In this document: piece by piece, positions 7,948 through 17,293 of the stretch
Position numbering within the stretch: the first letter of the stretch is position 1
How the letters are laid out: every line of letters starts with the position of its first letter
Origin: Indolivaga capnocytophagoides DSM 22835
GTDB lineage: Bacteria > Bacteroidota > Bacteroidia > Bacteroidales > Dysgonomonadaceae
NCBI RefSeq assembly: GCF_000426485.1
Contig: NZ_AUFL01000004.1
Coordinates: forward strand, 186,001 to 250,000
Reading direction: 5' to 3'
Length of the DNA stretch: 64,000 bases
The notes under the pieces: generated by a model
Database searches by the model: none
What the model was told of the DNA's origin: nothing
Seen by the model: the letters and a program-made list of their open reading frames with translations, nothing else
Made by a program: the position numbers and the translations under genes

Positions 7948-9024
7948 GTGAAAATATTTCAAGTAATAACCGTTTCCGAGTTTGGCGGAGCACAGACTGT
8001 TGTCGCAAATCTCGTTGAAAAACTGAAAGATAGAAATACTGTTTATATAGTATATGGGGGGAATGGCGAAGCATGGGCTCATTTAGATAATCATGAAAAT
8101 TTGATAAGGATAAGTGAACATCGTAAGCATATCTCATTAAAAGATATTGGTTTAGCTGTTCGTTTATTCAGGCTTCGTTTAAAATATAAGCCAGACGTTG
8201 TTCATCTGCATTCTTCTAAGATGGGAGCTATAGGCCGACTGGTATTCAATCCTAAAACTATTGTTTATACGGTTCATGGATTTGATTCAATAAGAAAAGG
8301 TTTTAGAAAATTCCTTTTTGTAGAGAAACTATTAAAAAACAGAGCAGCGAAAATAGTAGGAGTTAGTAAATACGATATAGAAGGGCTTAATGAAGAAGGT
8401 ATATCACATAATGTAGACTTGGTGTATAATGGGGTTATAGATTATAGCCGGGAAGATTGGATAGTAAACGAAGAAGATCCTATTATTGAAAAGCTTGAAT
8501 ACATTAAATCTCAATCATCGTATACTCATATTGTAATGTGTATATCTCGTATTTCAGCTCAAAAGAAATTTGATCTTTTTACAGAAATAGCTGAAATACA
8601 AAAGAATATTGCTTTTGTGTGGATTGGAAACAAAACAAATATGGATGGATTACCCTCAAATGTATTCTGTATGGGAGAGTCTTCTTTTGCATATAACTAT
8701 CTCAGATATGCGGATGTATTTGTTTTACCTTCTAACTATGAAGGGCTCCCGATGTCTCTTCTTGAGGCTTTGTCTTTTGGTGTTCCTGTTGTTGCTTCTG
8801 CTGTTGGGGGGATTTCGGAGGTGCTTGACGGTCGTAATGGTTTTGCTGTAGAGAACAAGGCTTCAGTGTTTGCCGAGCAAATTGATTATATTCTCAATCC
8901 TGAAGTTTATCCGGATATGAAGACCAATGCACGAAATTCGTATTTGAGGAATTTCACAATAGATAAAATGACAGAGGGATACAAAAATATATATGACACA
9001 ATAGTTATAAAGAGAAAACGTTAA
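7948..9024 (+). CDS. Glycosyltransferase, family 4 (GT-B)
   Basis: 358 aa from a GTG start; the ATG two bases upstream is out of frame and runs straight into a stop. The N-terminal acceptor domain has SEFGGAQTVVANLVEKL (about residues 11-27) and DVVHLHSSKMGAIGRLV; the C-terminal donor domain has MCISRISAQKKFD and the EX7E-type motif in YEGLPMSLLEALSFGVPVVA, followed by AVGGISEVL. This is the retaining GT4 fold of cytoplasmic exopolysaccharide transferases. First gene of an eight-gene collinear cluster; 7 bp separates it from the next. Donor sugar unknown. Confidence 0.88.
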   Translation: MKIFQVITVSEFGGAQTVVANLVEKLKDRNTVYIVYGGNGEAWAHLDNHENLIRISEHRKHISLKDIGLAVRLFRLRLKYKPDVVHLHSSKMGAIGRLVFNPKTIVYTVHGFDSIRKGFRKFLFVEKLLKNRAAKIVGVSKYDIEGLNEEGISHNVDLVYNGVIDYSREDWIVNEEDPIIEKLEYIKSQSSYTHIVMCISRISAQKKFDLFTEIAEIQKNIAFVWIGNKTNMDGLPSNVFCMGESSFAYNYLRYADVFVLPSNYEGLPMSLLEALSFGVPVVASAVGGISEVLDGRNGFAVENKASVFAEQIDYILNPEVYPDMKTNARNSYLRNFTIDKMTEGYKNIYDTIVIKRKR

Positions 9025-9031
9025 TCATTAT

Positions 9032-10093
9032 ATGAAAAGTCCGTTAGTATCTGTTTTGATGCCATGTTATAATGTGGAATTGTATGTAGAAGATGCTCTT
9101 ACTTCTATTATGAGACAGACATATACTAATCTCGAGATTATTGTAATAAATGATTGTTCTACGGATAATACTCTATCTATTCTTGAAAATATAGCATTGC
9201 GGGACAGTCGGATAAAAGCTATCAGTAATTCTTCGAATCTGAAGTTGATCGATACTCTGAATAAAGGAGTTGAGATATGTTCAGGTGAGTATATTGCCCG
9301 TATGGATGCGGATGATATTTCATTTCCGGATCGTATTGAGAGGCAAGTCGCTTTTTTGGAAGAGAATAAAGATTATGATATTGTCAGTACCCAGTTTTAT
9401 ACATTCAAAACTGGAGTTAAAAAGAAAAATTTATATCATAATCCTGAAACAAATGAAGACTTAAGGGCGTATTTACTGTTTCGCTCAGGAATCTGTCATC
9501 CCGCAGTAATGATTCGTCGAACTCTTTTTTCTGAAAAAAAATTGTCTTTCGAAAAAGAATACCTACATGTTGAAGATTATGCATTGTGGGTAAAAGCTGT
9601 TTATGTAACTAAGTTGGCTAATCTGGCAGACCCTCTTTTATTTTACAGGGTTCATGACAGTCAAGTATCGGTTGTAAACGAACAAAAACAGTTGGATAAT
9701 AAGAAAGCCGTATTTAAAATCCATTGCGAGAAACTGGGACTACCCGTAACTCCAGAGTTTTTTGAGATATATTCCTCTGTTGCAGAATGTGTACCACTCG
9801 TTTCTTCAGTAGATTATTTATATAAATGTGAAAAGTTGATGCTCTTGATCCAGAGCAAAACGGATGCAAATAAATTTTGTTCACCTGAATATCTGGAGAG
9901 ATTATTATCTTTGCACTGGTTACGTTTATGTGCTAACTCTGAGTTAGGCATGAAAGCTGTTCGGTGTTGTAAAAAATCGAAATTGTATATAAGGGAAAAT
10001 TATAGTAATCAGGATATCTTTATTTTATATATAAAGTGCATCTTTCGAATGAAGTATAAAAAGTCCTTTTTATATAAAATCTTTTTCAGATAG
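9032..10093 (+). CDS. Glycosyltransferase, family 2 (GT-A)
   Basis: 353 aa. Begins with the GT2 nucleotide-binding strand VSVLMPCYNVELYVEDALTS, followed by NLEIIVINDCSTDNT and the metal-binding DxD in YIARMDADDISFPDRI (about residues 86-101). LHVEDYALWVKA downstream is the usual ED/acceptor motif containing the catalytic base. Inverting transferase, cytoplasmic, adding one sugar to the lipid-linked unit. The C-terminal ~110 residues, with several cysteines (RCCKKSK), show no recognisable domain. Six bases separate it from the polymerase gene. Confidence 0.88.
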   Translation: MKSPLVSVLMPCYNVELYVEDALTSIMRQTYTNLEIIVINDCSTDNTLSILENIALRDSRIKAISNSSNLKLIDTLNKGVEICSGEYIARMDADDISFPDRIERQVAFLEENKDYDIVSTQFYTFKTGVKKKNLYHNPETNEDLRAYLLFRSGICHPAVMIRRTLFSEKKLSFEKEYLHVEDYALWVKAVYVTKLANLADPLLFYRVHDSQVSVVNEQKQLDNKKAVFKIHCEKLGLPVTPEFFEIYSSVAECVPLVSSVDYLYKCEKLMLLIQSKTDANKFCSPEYLERLLSLHWLRLCANSELGMKAVRCCKKSKLYIRENYSNQDIFILYIKCIFRMKYKKSFLYKIFFR

Positions 10094-10099
10094 GTTCTT

Positions 10100-11377
10100 A
10101 TGAAAAAATATTTAGGGGTAATCATACTCTTTATAATAGTCTTCTATACACTATATCCGCAAGCAATATCTTTTTTCGGGTATTCATTTCTATTTACTGT
10201 TGCGGCCGGAGGACTCGGTTTATATTTATATCAAGGTCGTCCATTTCCCGAGATTATAAATATAGCTCTCGCTTATTTTCCGATTGTTCTTCTGTCGTGG
10301 ATTACTGTATATATGACTTCATATAGTGATCCATACCTCTACGATTATACTAAGAGCCAGATAGCATGGTTATTTGGTTCTTTTCTCGTTGTGTTTTTAT
10401 TCTTTATTATACATCCCCGAGGAAGTTTTATTCTTTTCTTGTACTATATTATTGGAGCAATTTTAGCTCAGTGTATTATTTCTATAGCCATGCATCAAAA
10501 TGAAGCAGTCCGGAATTTTTTCAATTCATTGCAGATGTCCGACTTTGTAAATCAGATAAAGCGAGATGATACTGAAGGAAAACGTCTGCTAGGCTATGGT
10601 GTTGCTTTTTTTGGTGCTGGTGTATCATGTGGATTTGCCCTTATCTTGATTGTTTATATTGCTATCAAGGGAAAGTTTAGAGTAGTACAATTGGCTCTAT
10701 TAGCTACCGTATATTGTATAATATTATATGTTGGATTGTTATCTGCACGAACTACATCTATCGGTTTATTTGCAAGTCTTATTCTTGCGGTAATACTTTT
10801 AATAACAGGCAATGCCCCAAGATCACAATTGTTTAAATTTGTTGCAGTCGGAGCCTTATTAGCTTCGATTGGTTCTACTCTGTGTTATATTTACTTTCCG
10901 GAGTTTTCGGATTGGGCTTTCGAAGGATTTATAAATTATCAAAAGAGCGGAAAGTTTTCTACTCAGTCATCTGATGGATTAGAGAATATGTTTATATTGC
11001 CATATACTTTCGATCAATGGGTATATGGTTGGGGGCATATGGAATTCTGGGGTAGTGATGTCGGCTATACTCGATTATTATTTTGGATTGGATTGCCCGG
11101 AACAATAGCATATTTTCTTTACCAGTTTATTCTGATGAAAATGTCTTTTACTAAAGATCAGGCTTGGGTTTTTACATTATTAATAGCATATGCATATAAC
11201 ATAGCATTGAATGTTAAGGGATTATCGGATCTAAATCTTTTTATGTATTTCTTTATATTTTATTTTTTGCATTACAAATACTATATATATACACCACAAC
11301 TATATAGACTTGGAAAGATTAATAAAAATAAACTTCATTATGCCGTTCAAAGCAAGGCGGCCAATGGGCGGATTTAA
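10100..11377 (+). CDS. Wzy-like O-antigen/exopolysaccharide polymerase
   Basis: 425 aa with about ten to eleven hydrophobic segments spread along the whole length and one larger extracytoplasmic loop around residues 280-320 (SDWAFEGFINYQKSGKFSTQ ... TFDQWVYGWGHMEFWG). That topology in the middle of a glycosyltransferase cluster is typical of Wzy polymerases or O-antigen ligases, which have poor sequence conservation. GLLSARTTSIGLFASL contains the common arginine-in-membrane feature. Polymerase is more likely than ligase by context; no other candidate is present. Its 3' end overlaps the next gene by up to 68 bp. Confidence 0.72.
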   Translation: MKKYLGVIILFIIVFYTLYPQAISFFGYSFLFTVAAGGLGLYLYQGRPFPEIINIALAYFPIVLLSWITVYMTSYSDPYLYDYTKSQIAWLFGSFLVVFLFFIIHPRGSFILFLYYIIGAILAQCIISIAMHQNEAVRNFFNSLQMSDFVNQIKRDDTEGKRLLGYGVAFFGAGVSCGFALILIVYIAIKGKFRVVQLALLATVYCIILYVGLLSARTTSIGLFASLILAVILLITGNAPRSQLFKFVAVGALLASIGSTLCYIYFPEFSDWAFEGFINYQKSGKFSTQSSDGLENMFILPYTFDQWVYGWGHMEFWGSDVGYTRLLFWIGLPGTIAYFLYQFILMKMSFTKDQAWVFTLLIAYAYNIALNVKGLSDLNLFMYFFIFYFLHYKYYIYTPQLYRLGKINKNKLHYAVQSKAANGRI

Positions 11378-12383
11378 GATTATGTATGAATATGCCAATC
11401 GGTTGTATGACCTGGGTTATTCTGTGCATATAACATATCCTCTCAAAACCAAATACATGGAATATAGACTTCCTTACTTAATTCGTAAAGTTCTTACATA
11501 TTTAGAAGGCTTTAGAACAAGTAGATGGTTTATATTCAGAAATGGCATTACTATGTCTTATGTAGATGCTATTTGTGATAAAGAAGTGATGGATTCAGAT
11601 GTTGTTATTGCAACATGGTGGTCTACTGCCTTAGATATGGGTAAATTACATTTGTCAAAAGGGAAGAAAATAAATCTCATACAGGGGTATGAAAATTGGA
11701 TAGGACATATTGACGAATTGCATTCTTCCTATAATATGTCAGATACAACAAATATTGTAGTTGCTTCTTATTTACAGAATATCGTTAATAATTATACTAC
11801 CAATCTTACATATCTTATTCCGAATGCTATTGATAGTGATAAATTTCAAATAACTACTCCTATAAAAGACCGGAATCCTTATTCAGTTTGTATGATGTAC
11901 TCTGTACAAGAAATAAAAGGGTCACAATATGGATTAGATGCCCTGTATGGTTTAAAAACAAAATATCCGCAATTACAAGTCGATTTATTTGGAATTTGTT
12001 CCAAACCTGAGGGATTACCGGAATGGATAAGATTCTATCGCGATCCTGAAGATATTGCCGGTTTATTTAATCGAAATTCGATATTTATAGCGAATTCATT
12101 GACAGAAGGAATGGCTCTAACACCTATGGAAGCTATGTTTTGTGGATGTGCCTGCGTATTAACGGATATTGAGGGGCATTCTGAATATGGGATTGATAAT
12201 AATACGGCTTTGTTATATCAAGCTAAAAATACGAATGAACTGATGGGTAAATTAGAAATTATACTGTCGAATGATGATCTTAGATTATCTATCGCTGTAA
12301 AGGGGAATGAATATATTCAGCAGTTTTCATGGAATATAGCAGTTGATAAGATGGATGAAATTGTAAAAGTACTTTTAAACTGA
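11310..12383 (+). CDS. Glycosyltransferase, family 4 (GT-B)
   Basis: 357 aa if started at TTG 11310. The first ATG is at 11340, but the strand KINFIMPFKARRPMGGFKIM that precedes and includes it is the usual first beta-strand and glycine loop of this subfamily, so a start upstream of 11340 is favoured; this means a 68-bp overlap with the polymerase gene. Other features: FKIMYEYANRLYDLGYSVHI, IATWWSTALDMGKL, and the donor site TEGMALTPMEAMFCGCACVL with TDIEGHSEYG. Retaining GT4 transferase of unknown specificity. Its stop overlaps the next start by one base (TGATG). Confidence 0.85.
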   Translation: MERLIKINFIMPFKARRPMGGFKIMYEYANRLYDLGYSVHITYPLKTKYMEYRLPYLIRKVLTYLEGFRTSRWFIFRNGITMSYVDAICDKEVMDSDVVIATWWSTALDMGKLHLSKGKKINLIQGYENWIGHIDELHSSYNMSDTTNIVVASYLQNIVNNYTTNLTYLIPNAIDSDKFQITTPIKDRNPYSVCMMYSVQEIKGSQYGLDALYGLKTKYPQLQVDLFGICSKPEGLPEWIRFYRDPEDIAGLFNRNSIFIANSLTEGMALTPMEAMFCGCACVLTDIEGHSEYGIDNNTALLYQAKNTNELMGKLEIILSNDDLRLSIAVKGNEYIQQFSWNIAVDKMDEIVKVLLN

Positions 12384-13228
12384 TGAAGCGTAAAATAGCT
12401 ATATTACTTCGGGTTTATGATAGAATTGAAGATTTAAAATATAACCTGCAGATAATAAAAGATACATGGAATGCTTTTGATTATTATATAGTTGTAGTAA
12501 CCAATGGATATTCTGATGGGTATACTATCAAAGATAATATAGCTTCTCAAATAGATGATTTAGTGATATTAAACAGCAATTCAGGGCATCGTAGGGGTAG
12601 CTCTCAACTTTTACAGGAAGGGCGTTTACATATTCCTATGGATTGTGAATATACTATCATCCTGGAAGCTGATACATGGGTATATTCCGATCGGACTATA
12701 GCTAAATATATTGCGGTAATGGATGGCAATACGAATGTAGTCTGGGCTAGTGCCGATTGGTATGATAAAGATTATTCTTTAGCTGTAGATATAGCCATAA
12801 TCAGATCTAAGTATATACAAGACCATGAAGGATTATTTGATATTGATTTATATCCGGAATGCTATATTGCTAATTATCTAAAAGAAAATGGAGGTAATTT
12901 TATTCTTATTAAAGAAAATATGCCTGTACATATACCTAGTTATATGTCTAAATATCCTTATATAAATGATCATAAGAACAAAAGATTTTATATATTTCCG
13001 CAATCTCAAATGGTTACACACCATATAGAGTTTCTGAAGAACGGAATGTCACAAAAAAAATTATATTTCAATATTGTATCTGGCAGAGACTATTTTCCAG
13101 ATGAAAAGCCTAAAAATAGAACATGGCAGATATTCAAAATCCGATTTTGGATATTATTCAGCTCTTTACTCCCTAAAAAGAGTTGGTTTAAAGGGAAAAA
13201 ATACAGAGTATTGAATAGAGAATTATAA
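12383..13228 (+). CDS. Putative GT-A glycosyltransferase, uncharacterised
   Basis: 281 aa. I do not recognise a named family. The N-terminus (IAILLRVYDRIEDLKYNLQI) and the strand ending TIILEADTWVYSDRT (about residues 91-105) look like a GT-A nucleotide-binding domain with an ExD in place of the DxD. HRRGSSQLLQEGRL may line the donor site. It starts inside the stop codon of the previous gene (TGATG), so it is translationally coupled to it and likely acts in the same pathway. The C-terminal ~70 residues are basic and aromatic and may associate with the membrane. Confidence 0.6.
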   Translation: MKRKIAILLRVYDRIEDLKYNLQIIKDTWNAFDYYIVVVTNGYSDGYTIKDNIASQIDDLVILNSNSGHRRGSSQLLQEGRLHIPMDCEYTIILEADTWVYSDRTIAKYIAVMDGNTNVVWASADWYDKDYSLAVDIAIIRSKYIQDHEGLFDIDLYPECYIANYLKENGGNFILIKENMPVHIPSYMSKYPYINDHKNKRFYIFPQSQMVTHHIEFLKNGMSQKKLYFNIVSGRDYFPDEKPKNRTWQIFKIRFWILFSSLLPKKSWFKGKKYRVLNREL

Positions 13229-13232
13229 ATAT

Positions 13233-14279
13233 ATGTTTGTTGTTAATGGCCGATTTTTGACGCAAAAGCCAACTGGTATACACCGTTATGCTTTTGAAAT
13301 ATGCAACCAACTTTATCAGTTGGGTGTGGACTTTTATGTAGCCATTCCCAAGAATATAAATCCAGATTACAAATACTCTTTTCGAACAGTTGAGTGTGGT
13401 TCTTTAAATGGGCATTTATGGGAGCAGATAAGTTTGCCTCTATATCTTAAAAAACAAGGAAGCCCCTTATTGATAAGCTTTTCAGGATGTGGACCTTTAA
13501 TTTATGATAATCAGATAATAACTATTCATGATGTTTCACATGAAAGGCATCCTGAATGGTTTGCAAAAAGTTATTCGAGGTACTATGGATATATGATGCC
13601 TCGTATAGCTCGTAAAGCACACGCTATAATAACGGTCAGCGAATATTCAAAGAAAGAGATTATTGATGTATTTGGGCTTTCCGATAAAAAGTTGTTTGTT
13701 GCGAATTGCAGTATTCCAACTTACCATCTTAATCTTGTTGAAAGTAACCAGAATATTACAGACAGGTATATTCTTTCTGTATCATCGTTCGATCCTCGTA
13801 AGAATTTTCGGCGATTAATAGAGGCTTTTAATAACATTGATGATAAAACAGTAAAGCTTTATATTATAGGCATGCAATTTCAGGCTTTTAATACTCCTGA
13901 TCTGAATGATTTGCATAACGAAAATATAGTAATGCCCGGCTATGTTGATGACAACCGGTTGAATGAATTGTATAGAAATGCTCTTTGTTCTGTCTATCCA
14001 TCTCTTTATGAGGGTTTTGGTATTCCTCCACTAGAGTCGATGGTTTGTGGATGCCCTGTAATAGCTTCGAAAATAGAAGCCATTGAAGAAATTTGCGAGG
14101 ATGCAGTATTATATATTGATCCTTGCGATACAGCAGATATAACTCAAAAAATCAATTTATTACTTTCAAATGCAGATTTACGCCGTAATTTGAAGGATAA
14201 GGGATATCAACAAGTGAAAGAATATTCATGGGAGAAGTCTGCAAAAAAGATAATGGAAATAGTTAGAAAATTTGAGTAA
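13233..14279 (+). CDS. Glycosyltransferase, family 4 (mannosyltransferase-like)
   Basis: 348 aa. The N-terminal FVVNGRFLTQKPTGIHRYAF (about residues 2-21) is the signature of the GT4 subgroup that includes MtfB/WbpY mannosyltransferases, as is TIHDVSHERHPEWFAKSYSR. The donor domain has VSSFDPRKNFRRLIEAF and YPSLYEGFGIPPLESMVCG with the EX7E pair. Retaining, GDP-mannose is the typical donor in this subgroup but that is inference. Four bases separate it from the previous gene. Confidence 0.87.
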   Translation: MFVVNGRFLTQKPTGIHRYAFEICNQLYQLGVDFYVAIPKNINPDYKYSFRTVECGSLNGHLWEQISLPLYLKKQGSPLLISFSGCGPLIYDNQIITIHDVSHERHPEWFAKSYSRYYGYMMPRIARKAHAIITVSEYSKKEIIDVFGLSDKKLFVANCSIPTYHLNLVESNQNITDRYILSVSSFDPRKNFRRLIEAFNNIDDKTVKLYIIGMQFQAFNTPDLNDLHNENIVMPGYVDDNRLNELYRNALCSVYPSLYEGFGIPPLESMVCGCPVIASKIEAIEEICEDAVLYIDPCDTADITQKINLLLSNADLRRNLKDKGYQQVKEYSWEKSAKKIMEIVRKFE

Positions 14280-14288
14280 GTAGTTGTT

Positions 14289-15131
14289 ATGAAAATAGCC
14301 TTATTGATACATGCTCATACTAACCCTAAGCAAGTCGCTCGTTTGGTTTCGCGTCTGCTTTGCGATGACGTTGATATCTATATCAATGTAGACGGTAAGG
14401 CTGATATCTTGCCCTACAAAGATATGATTCGTGAAGCTATTTTCTTGAAGAATAGGGTAGAAGTGGTGTGGGGGAGATTTTCTCAGGTACAACAGATATT
14501 GAATTCTTTTTCGGAGATTCTATCATTCGAACAAAATTATTCTCATATATTGTTCATTAGCGGGCAGGATTATCCCGTGTTACCTATTAATGATATTGTC
14601 CAAAAGCATCGGGATAAAGCGGCTAATAACTTTATCAGTTATTATAAATTAGGTAATGACAGTTGGTCTTTATTAATGAAAAAGCGGTATGAATATTGGC
14701 ATTTTCTTCCAAATAGGGATTTAAGGAATAATAAATATGTAAAAAAACTGTTTAGAAAGCTAGGTTTTAAGCGTAAATATCCATTTGTAGAAGCCTATTA
14801 TGGTGCTTGTTGGTTTAGCCTGACTCTTGACAGTGTGAAGTATTTACTCAAATTTACGAATGAAAACCCTCATGTAGTGAAATTTTTTCAGCATTCAGGA
14901 TGTGCCGATGAGCTATATATACAGTCGGTATTATTAAATTCTAATATGAAAGACAATATGATTAATAATATTTATCGTTATTTTGATTGGAGAGATAATG
15001 GGAAAAGTCCTAAAATATTAACAAAATCTGATTTCCCATTGATCAAAGATTCTGATGCGTGGTTTGCCCGTAAAGTCGACGGCAAAGATATCGAATTGCT
15101 AGATTTGTTAGATCAAATAAATAGTCATTAA
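14289..15131 (+). CDS. Core-2/I-branching-type glycosyltransferase (GT14-like)
   Basis: 280 aa. ALLIHAHTNPKQVARLVSRL at the N-terminus, DVDIYINVDGKADILPY, VEVVWGRFSQVQQILNSF, and especially HILFISGQDYPVLPINDIVQ (about residues 86-105) are hallmarks of the core-2/I-branching beta-1,6-N-acetylglucosaminyltransferase family, whose (S/G)GxDYPL motif this matches. EAYYGACWFSLTLDSVKYLL and the late CADELYIQSVLLNS complete the family pattern. In bacteria such genes sit in capsule clusters and may add a branch; the donor here is unproven. Confidence 0.82.
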   Translation: MKIALLIHAHTNPKQVARLVSRLLCDDVDIYINVDGKADILPYKDMIREAIFLKNRVEVVWGRFSQVQQILNSFSEILSFEQNYSHILFISGQDYPVLPINDIVQKHRDKAANNFISYYKLGNDSWSLLMKKRYEYWHFLPNRDLRNNKYVKKLFRKLGFKRKYPFVEAYYGACWFSLTLDSVKYLLKFTNENPHVVKFFQHSGCADELYIQSVLLNSNMKDNMINNIYRYFDWRDNGKSPKILTKSDFPLIKDSDAWFARKVDGKDIELLDLLDQINSH

Positions 15132-15133
15132 AG

Positions 15134-15952
15134 ATGAATACGGATAAGGTTTCGATAGTAACAGTTGTATTTAATGGTGTTTCGATTATAGAAGATACTA
15201 TTAAAAGTGTTATTAATCAGACTTATGATAATTTGGAGTATATAATTATAGATGGAGGTTCTACTGATGGAACAATTGATATAATAAAAAAATACGAGGA
15301 TAAAATATCACTATGGATAAGTGAACCTGATAAAGGAATCTATGATGCTATGAATAAATCATTAGACCGACTATACGGTTTGTGGGTGAATTTTATGAAT
15401 GCTGGAGATTATTTTTATTCAGAAAATGCAATACAGGAAATATTCGGGCAAAATAATGATTATTCTTCATATGCCGTTGTTTATGGTGATGCTGAATACC
15501 GTTTAAAAAGCTTTTCGTATATCCGACCAGCTTATGATTGTGATAGAGATCATTTTATGCCATTCTCGCATCAGGCGGCTTTTGTCAGAACGGATATAGC
15601 GAAGAAAAATCGGTTTAATCTGAAATATCGGATTGCAGCCGATACCGAATTCTTTTTGAGACTGAATAGAGAAGGGTATGATCTGAGGCATATTCCCGTA
15701 ACGGTATGTTCATACGATGCGTCAGAAGGATTCAGCATGAATAATGAAATTAAGCATGCAAAAGAATTTATTGCGATGCAGATTCAATATGGAGCTCTGA
15801 AAGATTCTCCTTATTTTAAGAAATATATGCGAAATGCCTATTTAAGGCAGTATCTGAGGATGTTTATTCCTGATAATATATGGCAGAGAATGAGAGAAAA
15901 TAAAATTCTAAAACAAGATGATATTCAAATAAAAAGGAAAACCAAATTTTGA
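15134..15952 (+). CDS. Glycosyltransferase, family 2 (WcaA-like)
   Basis: 272 aa. VSIVTVVFNGVSIIEDTIKS and NLEYIIIDGGSTDGTIDII form the GT2 nucleotide site; SEPDKGIYDAMNKSLDRLYG (about residues 71-90) followed by WVNFMNAGDYFYSENAI carries the NAGD variant of the DxD metal motif typical of this colanic-acid-type subgroup. KYRIAADTEFFLRLNREGYD supplies the downstream acceptor motif. Last gene of the cluster; a hairpin overlaps its stop and separates it from the convergent ndh gene 15 bp away. Confidence 0.88.
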   Translation: MNTDKVSIVTVVFNGVSIIEDTIKSVINQTYDNLEYIIIDGGSTDGTIDIIKKYEDKISLWISEPDKGIYDAMNKSLDRLYGLWVNFMNAGDYFYSENAIQEIFGQNNDYSSYAVVYGDAEYRLKSFSYIRPAYDCDRDHFMPFSHQAAFVRTDIAKKNRFNLKYRIAADTEFFLRLNREGYDLRHIPVTVCSYDASEGFSMNNEIKHAKEFIAMQIQYGALKDSPYFKKYMRNAYLRQYLRMFIPDNIWQRMRENKILKQDDIQIKRKTKF

Positions 15953-15961
15953 TTTTCCTTT
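15933..15961. terminator. Bidirectional hairpin between the glycan cluster and ndh
   Basis: AAAGGAAAA / TTTTCCTTT, 11-base spacer, overlapping the stop codon of the last glycosyltransferase gene. Only 15 bp separate the two converging genes, so this hairpin probably serves both. Confidence 0.6.
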
Positions 15962-15967
15962 CACTAT

Positions 15968-17293
15968 TCATTCGTAATTCTGTTCCCGATCATCTAATTC
16001 ATCGTACATCTTATTTTTCTTTGGACGAATTAGTAATCGAAGAGATACATCATAAGTTATATAACTCCATACCCAATCAATAAATACAGATACTTTATTT
16101 CTCATTCCCACTATCGAAAGGATATGTACCCAGAGCCATAGCCACCATGCAACAGTACCTCCAAAGTGTAATTTCCATAAATCAGCAACAGCAGCATTTC
16201 TTCCGATTGTAGCCAGAGAGCCTTTATCGCTATAAACAAACTTCTCCTTTTGATTATGCCCTTTTACTTCATTGTTAAGGTTTCTGGCTAAAGTACGAGC
16301 CATTTGTATAGCGACCTGAGCAACTTGTCCATGCCCTTTGGGAGAATTATCCGATAAGAGAAGACAAGTGTCACCGATTGAATATATGTTGTTATGACCT
16401 GCCACAGCATTGTACTCATCAACAACTAAACGACCTCTGTTATAGGCATCGTCATTTAATCCCGCAAGGCTGTTTGCTTTTACACCTCCAACCCAGAATA
16501 CATTTCGAGATTTAAGTTCTGTTCCATTACCTAATTCTACAACAGGTTCTTTATAATCTTTTACAGGGATATTTTGGTGGATAATTACCCCTCGTTTTTT
16601 TAAAGTTTCTTCAGCTTTAGCTGATGCTTCTTCAGACATAGCAAAGAGTAGGCGAGGGGAGGCGTCAACCAGATGTATTTCCATCTTGTTGAAATCGAGT
16701 TCCGGATAATCTTTAGGAAGAACTGATTTTTTCATGTCAGCTAAGGCTCCGGATAGTTCTACACCGGTAGCACCACCTCCTACAATAACAAAGGTAAGAT
16801 GCTCTTTTACTTTTTCTTCAGTTCTTGCACTCAGGGCTTTTTCGAAACTTAGTAATATTCTATTCCTTGCTAGTAGTGATTCAGAAATAGACTTCAATGC
16901 ATATGTTGAATCTTTAAGCTTATCATTGCCGAAATAGTTTGTATCGCATCCTGTGGCTATTACAAGATAATCATATTGGATTGATCCGATACTGGTTTCA
17001 AGTATTTTTTTCTCAGGGAGAACCTGTTTTGCCAGACAAGTCCTAAAATGAAAATCTTTGCGTTTATGAAAGGTTTTTCTCAGAGGATAACTGATCGAAC
17101 TAGGTTCTAGTCCGGCAGTTGCGACCTGATACATTAGAGGTTGAAACTGATGATAGTTTACCTTATCAATCAGTACAATCTGAAAATAGTTGGAGTCGAT
17201 TTTCTTAGCCAGTTGTAATCCTGCAAAGCCACCGCCGATAATAACGATTCTTTTCTTTGATCCCGAATCGGGTATATTAGCTATATATTCCAT
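15968..17293 (-). CDS. ndh: Type II NADH:quinone oxidoreductase
   Basis: 441 aa. FAD-binding GxGxxG in KRIVIIGGGFAGLQLAKKI (about residues 14-32), quinone-proximal YHQFQPLMYQVATAGLEPSS, NADH-binding second loop FVIVGGGATGVELSGALADM (about 167-186), and the ARxPNxxVAN-equivalent NNIYSIGDTCLLL. The C-terminal region WWLWLWVHILSIVGMRNKVS is the amphipathic membrane anchor of non-proton-pumping NDH-2. It passes electrons from NADH to menaquinone at the inner membrane. Single gene; its leader holds a long bulged hairpin at 17401-17450. Confidence 0.92.
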   Translation of the reverse strand: MEYIANIPDSGSKKRIVIIGGGFAGLQLAKKIDSNYFQIVLIDKVNYHQFQPLMYQVATAGLEPSSISYPLRKTFHKRKDFHFRTCLAKQVLPEKKILETSIGSIQYDYLVIATGCDTNYFGNDKLKDSTYALKSISESLLARNRILLSFEKALSARTEEKVKEHLTFVIVGGGATGVELSGALADMKKSVLPKDYPELDFNKMEIHLVDASPRLLFAMSEEASAKAEETLKKRGVIIHQNIPVKDYKEPVVELGNGTELKSRNVFWVGGVKANSLAGLNDDAYNRGRLVVDEYNAVAGHNNIYSIGDTCLLLSDNSPKGHGQVAQVAIQMARTLARNLNNEVKGHNQKEKFVYSDKGSLATIGRNAAVADLWKLHFGGTVAWWLWLWVHILSIVGMRNKVSVFIDWVWSYITYDVSLRLLIRPKKNKMYDELDDREQNYE

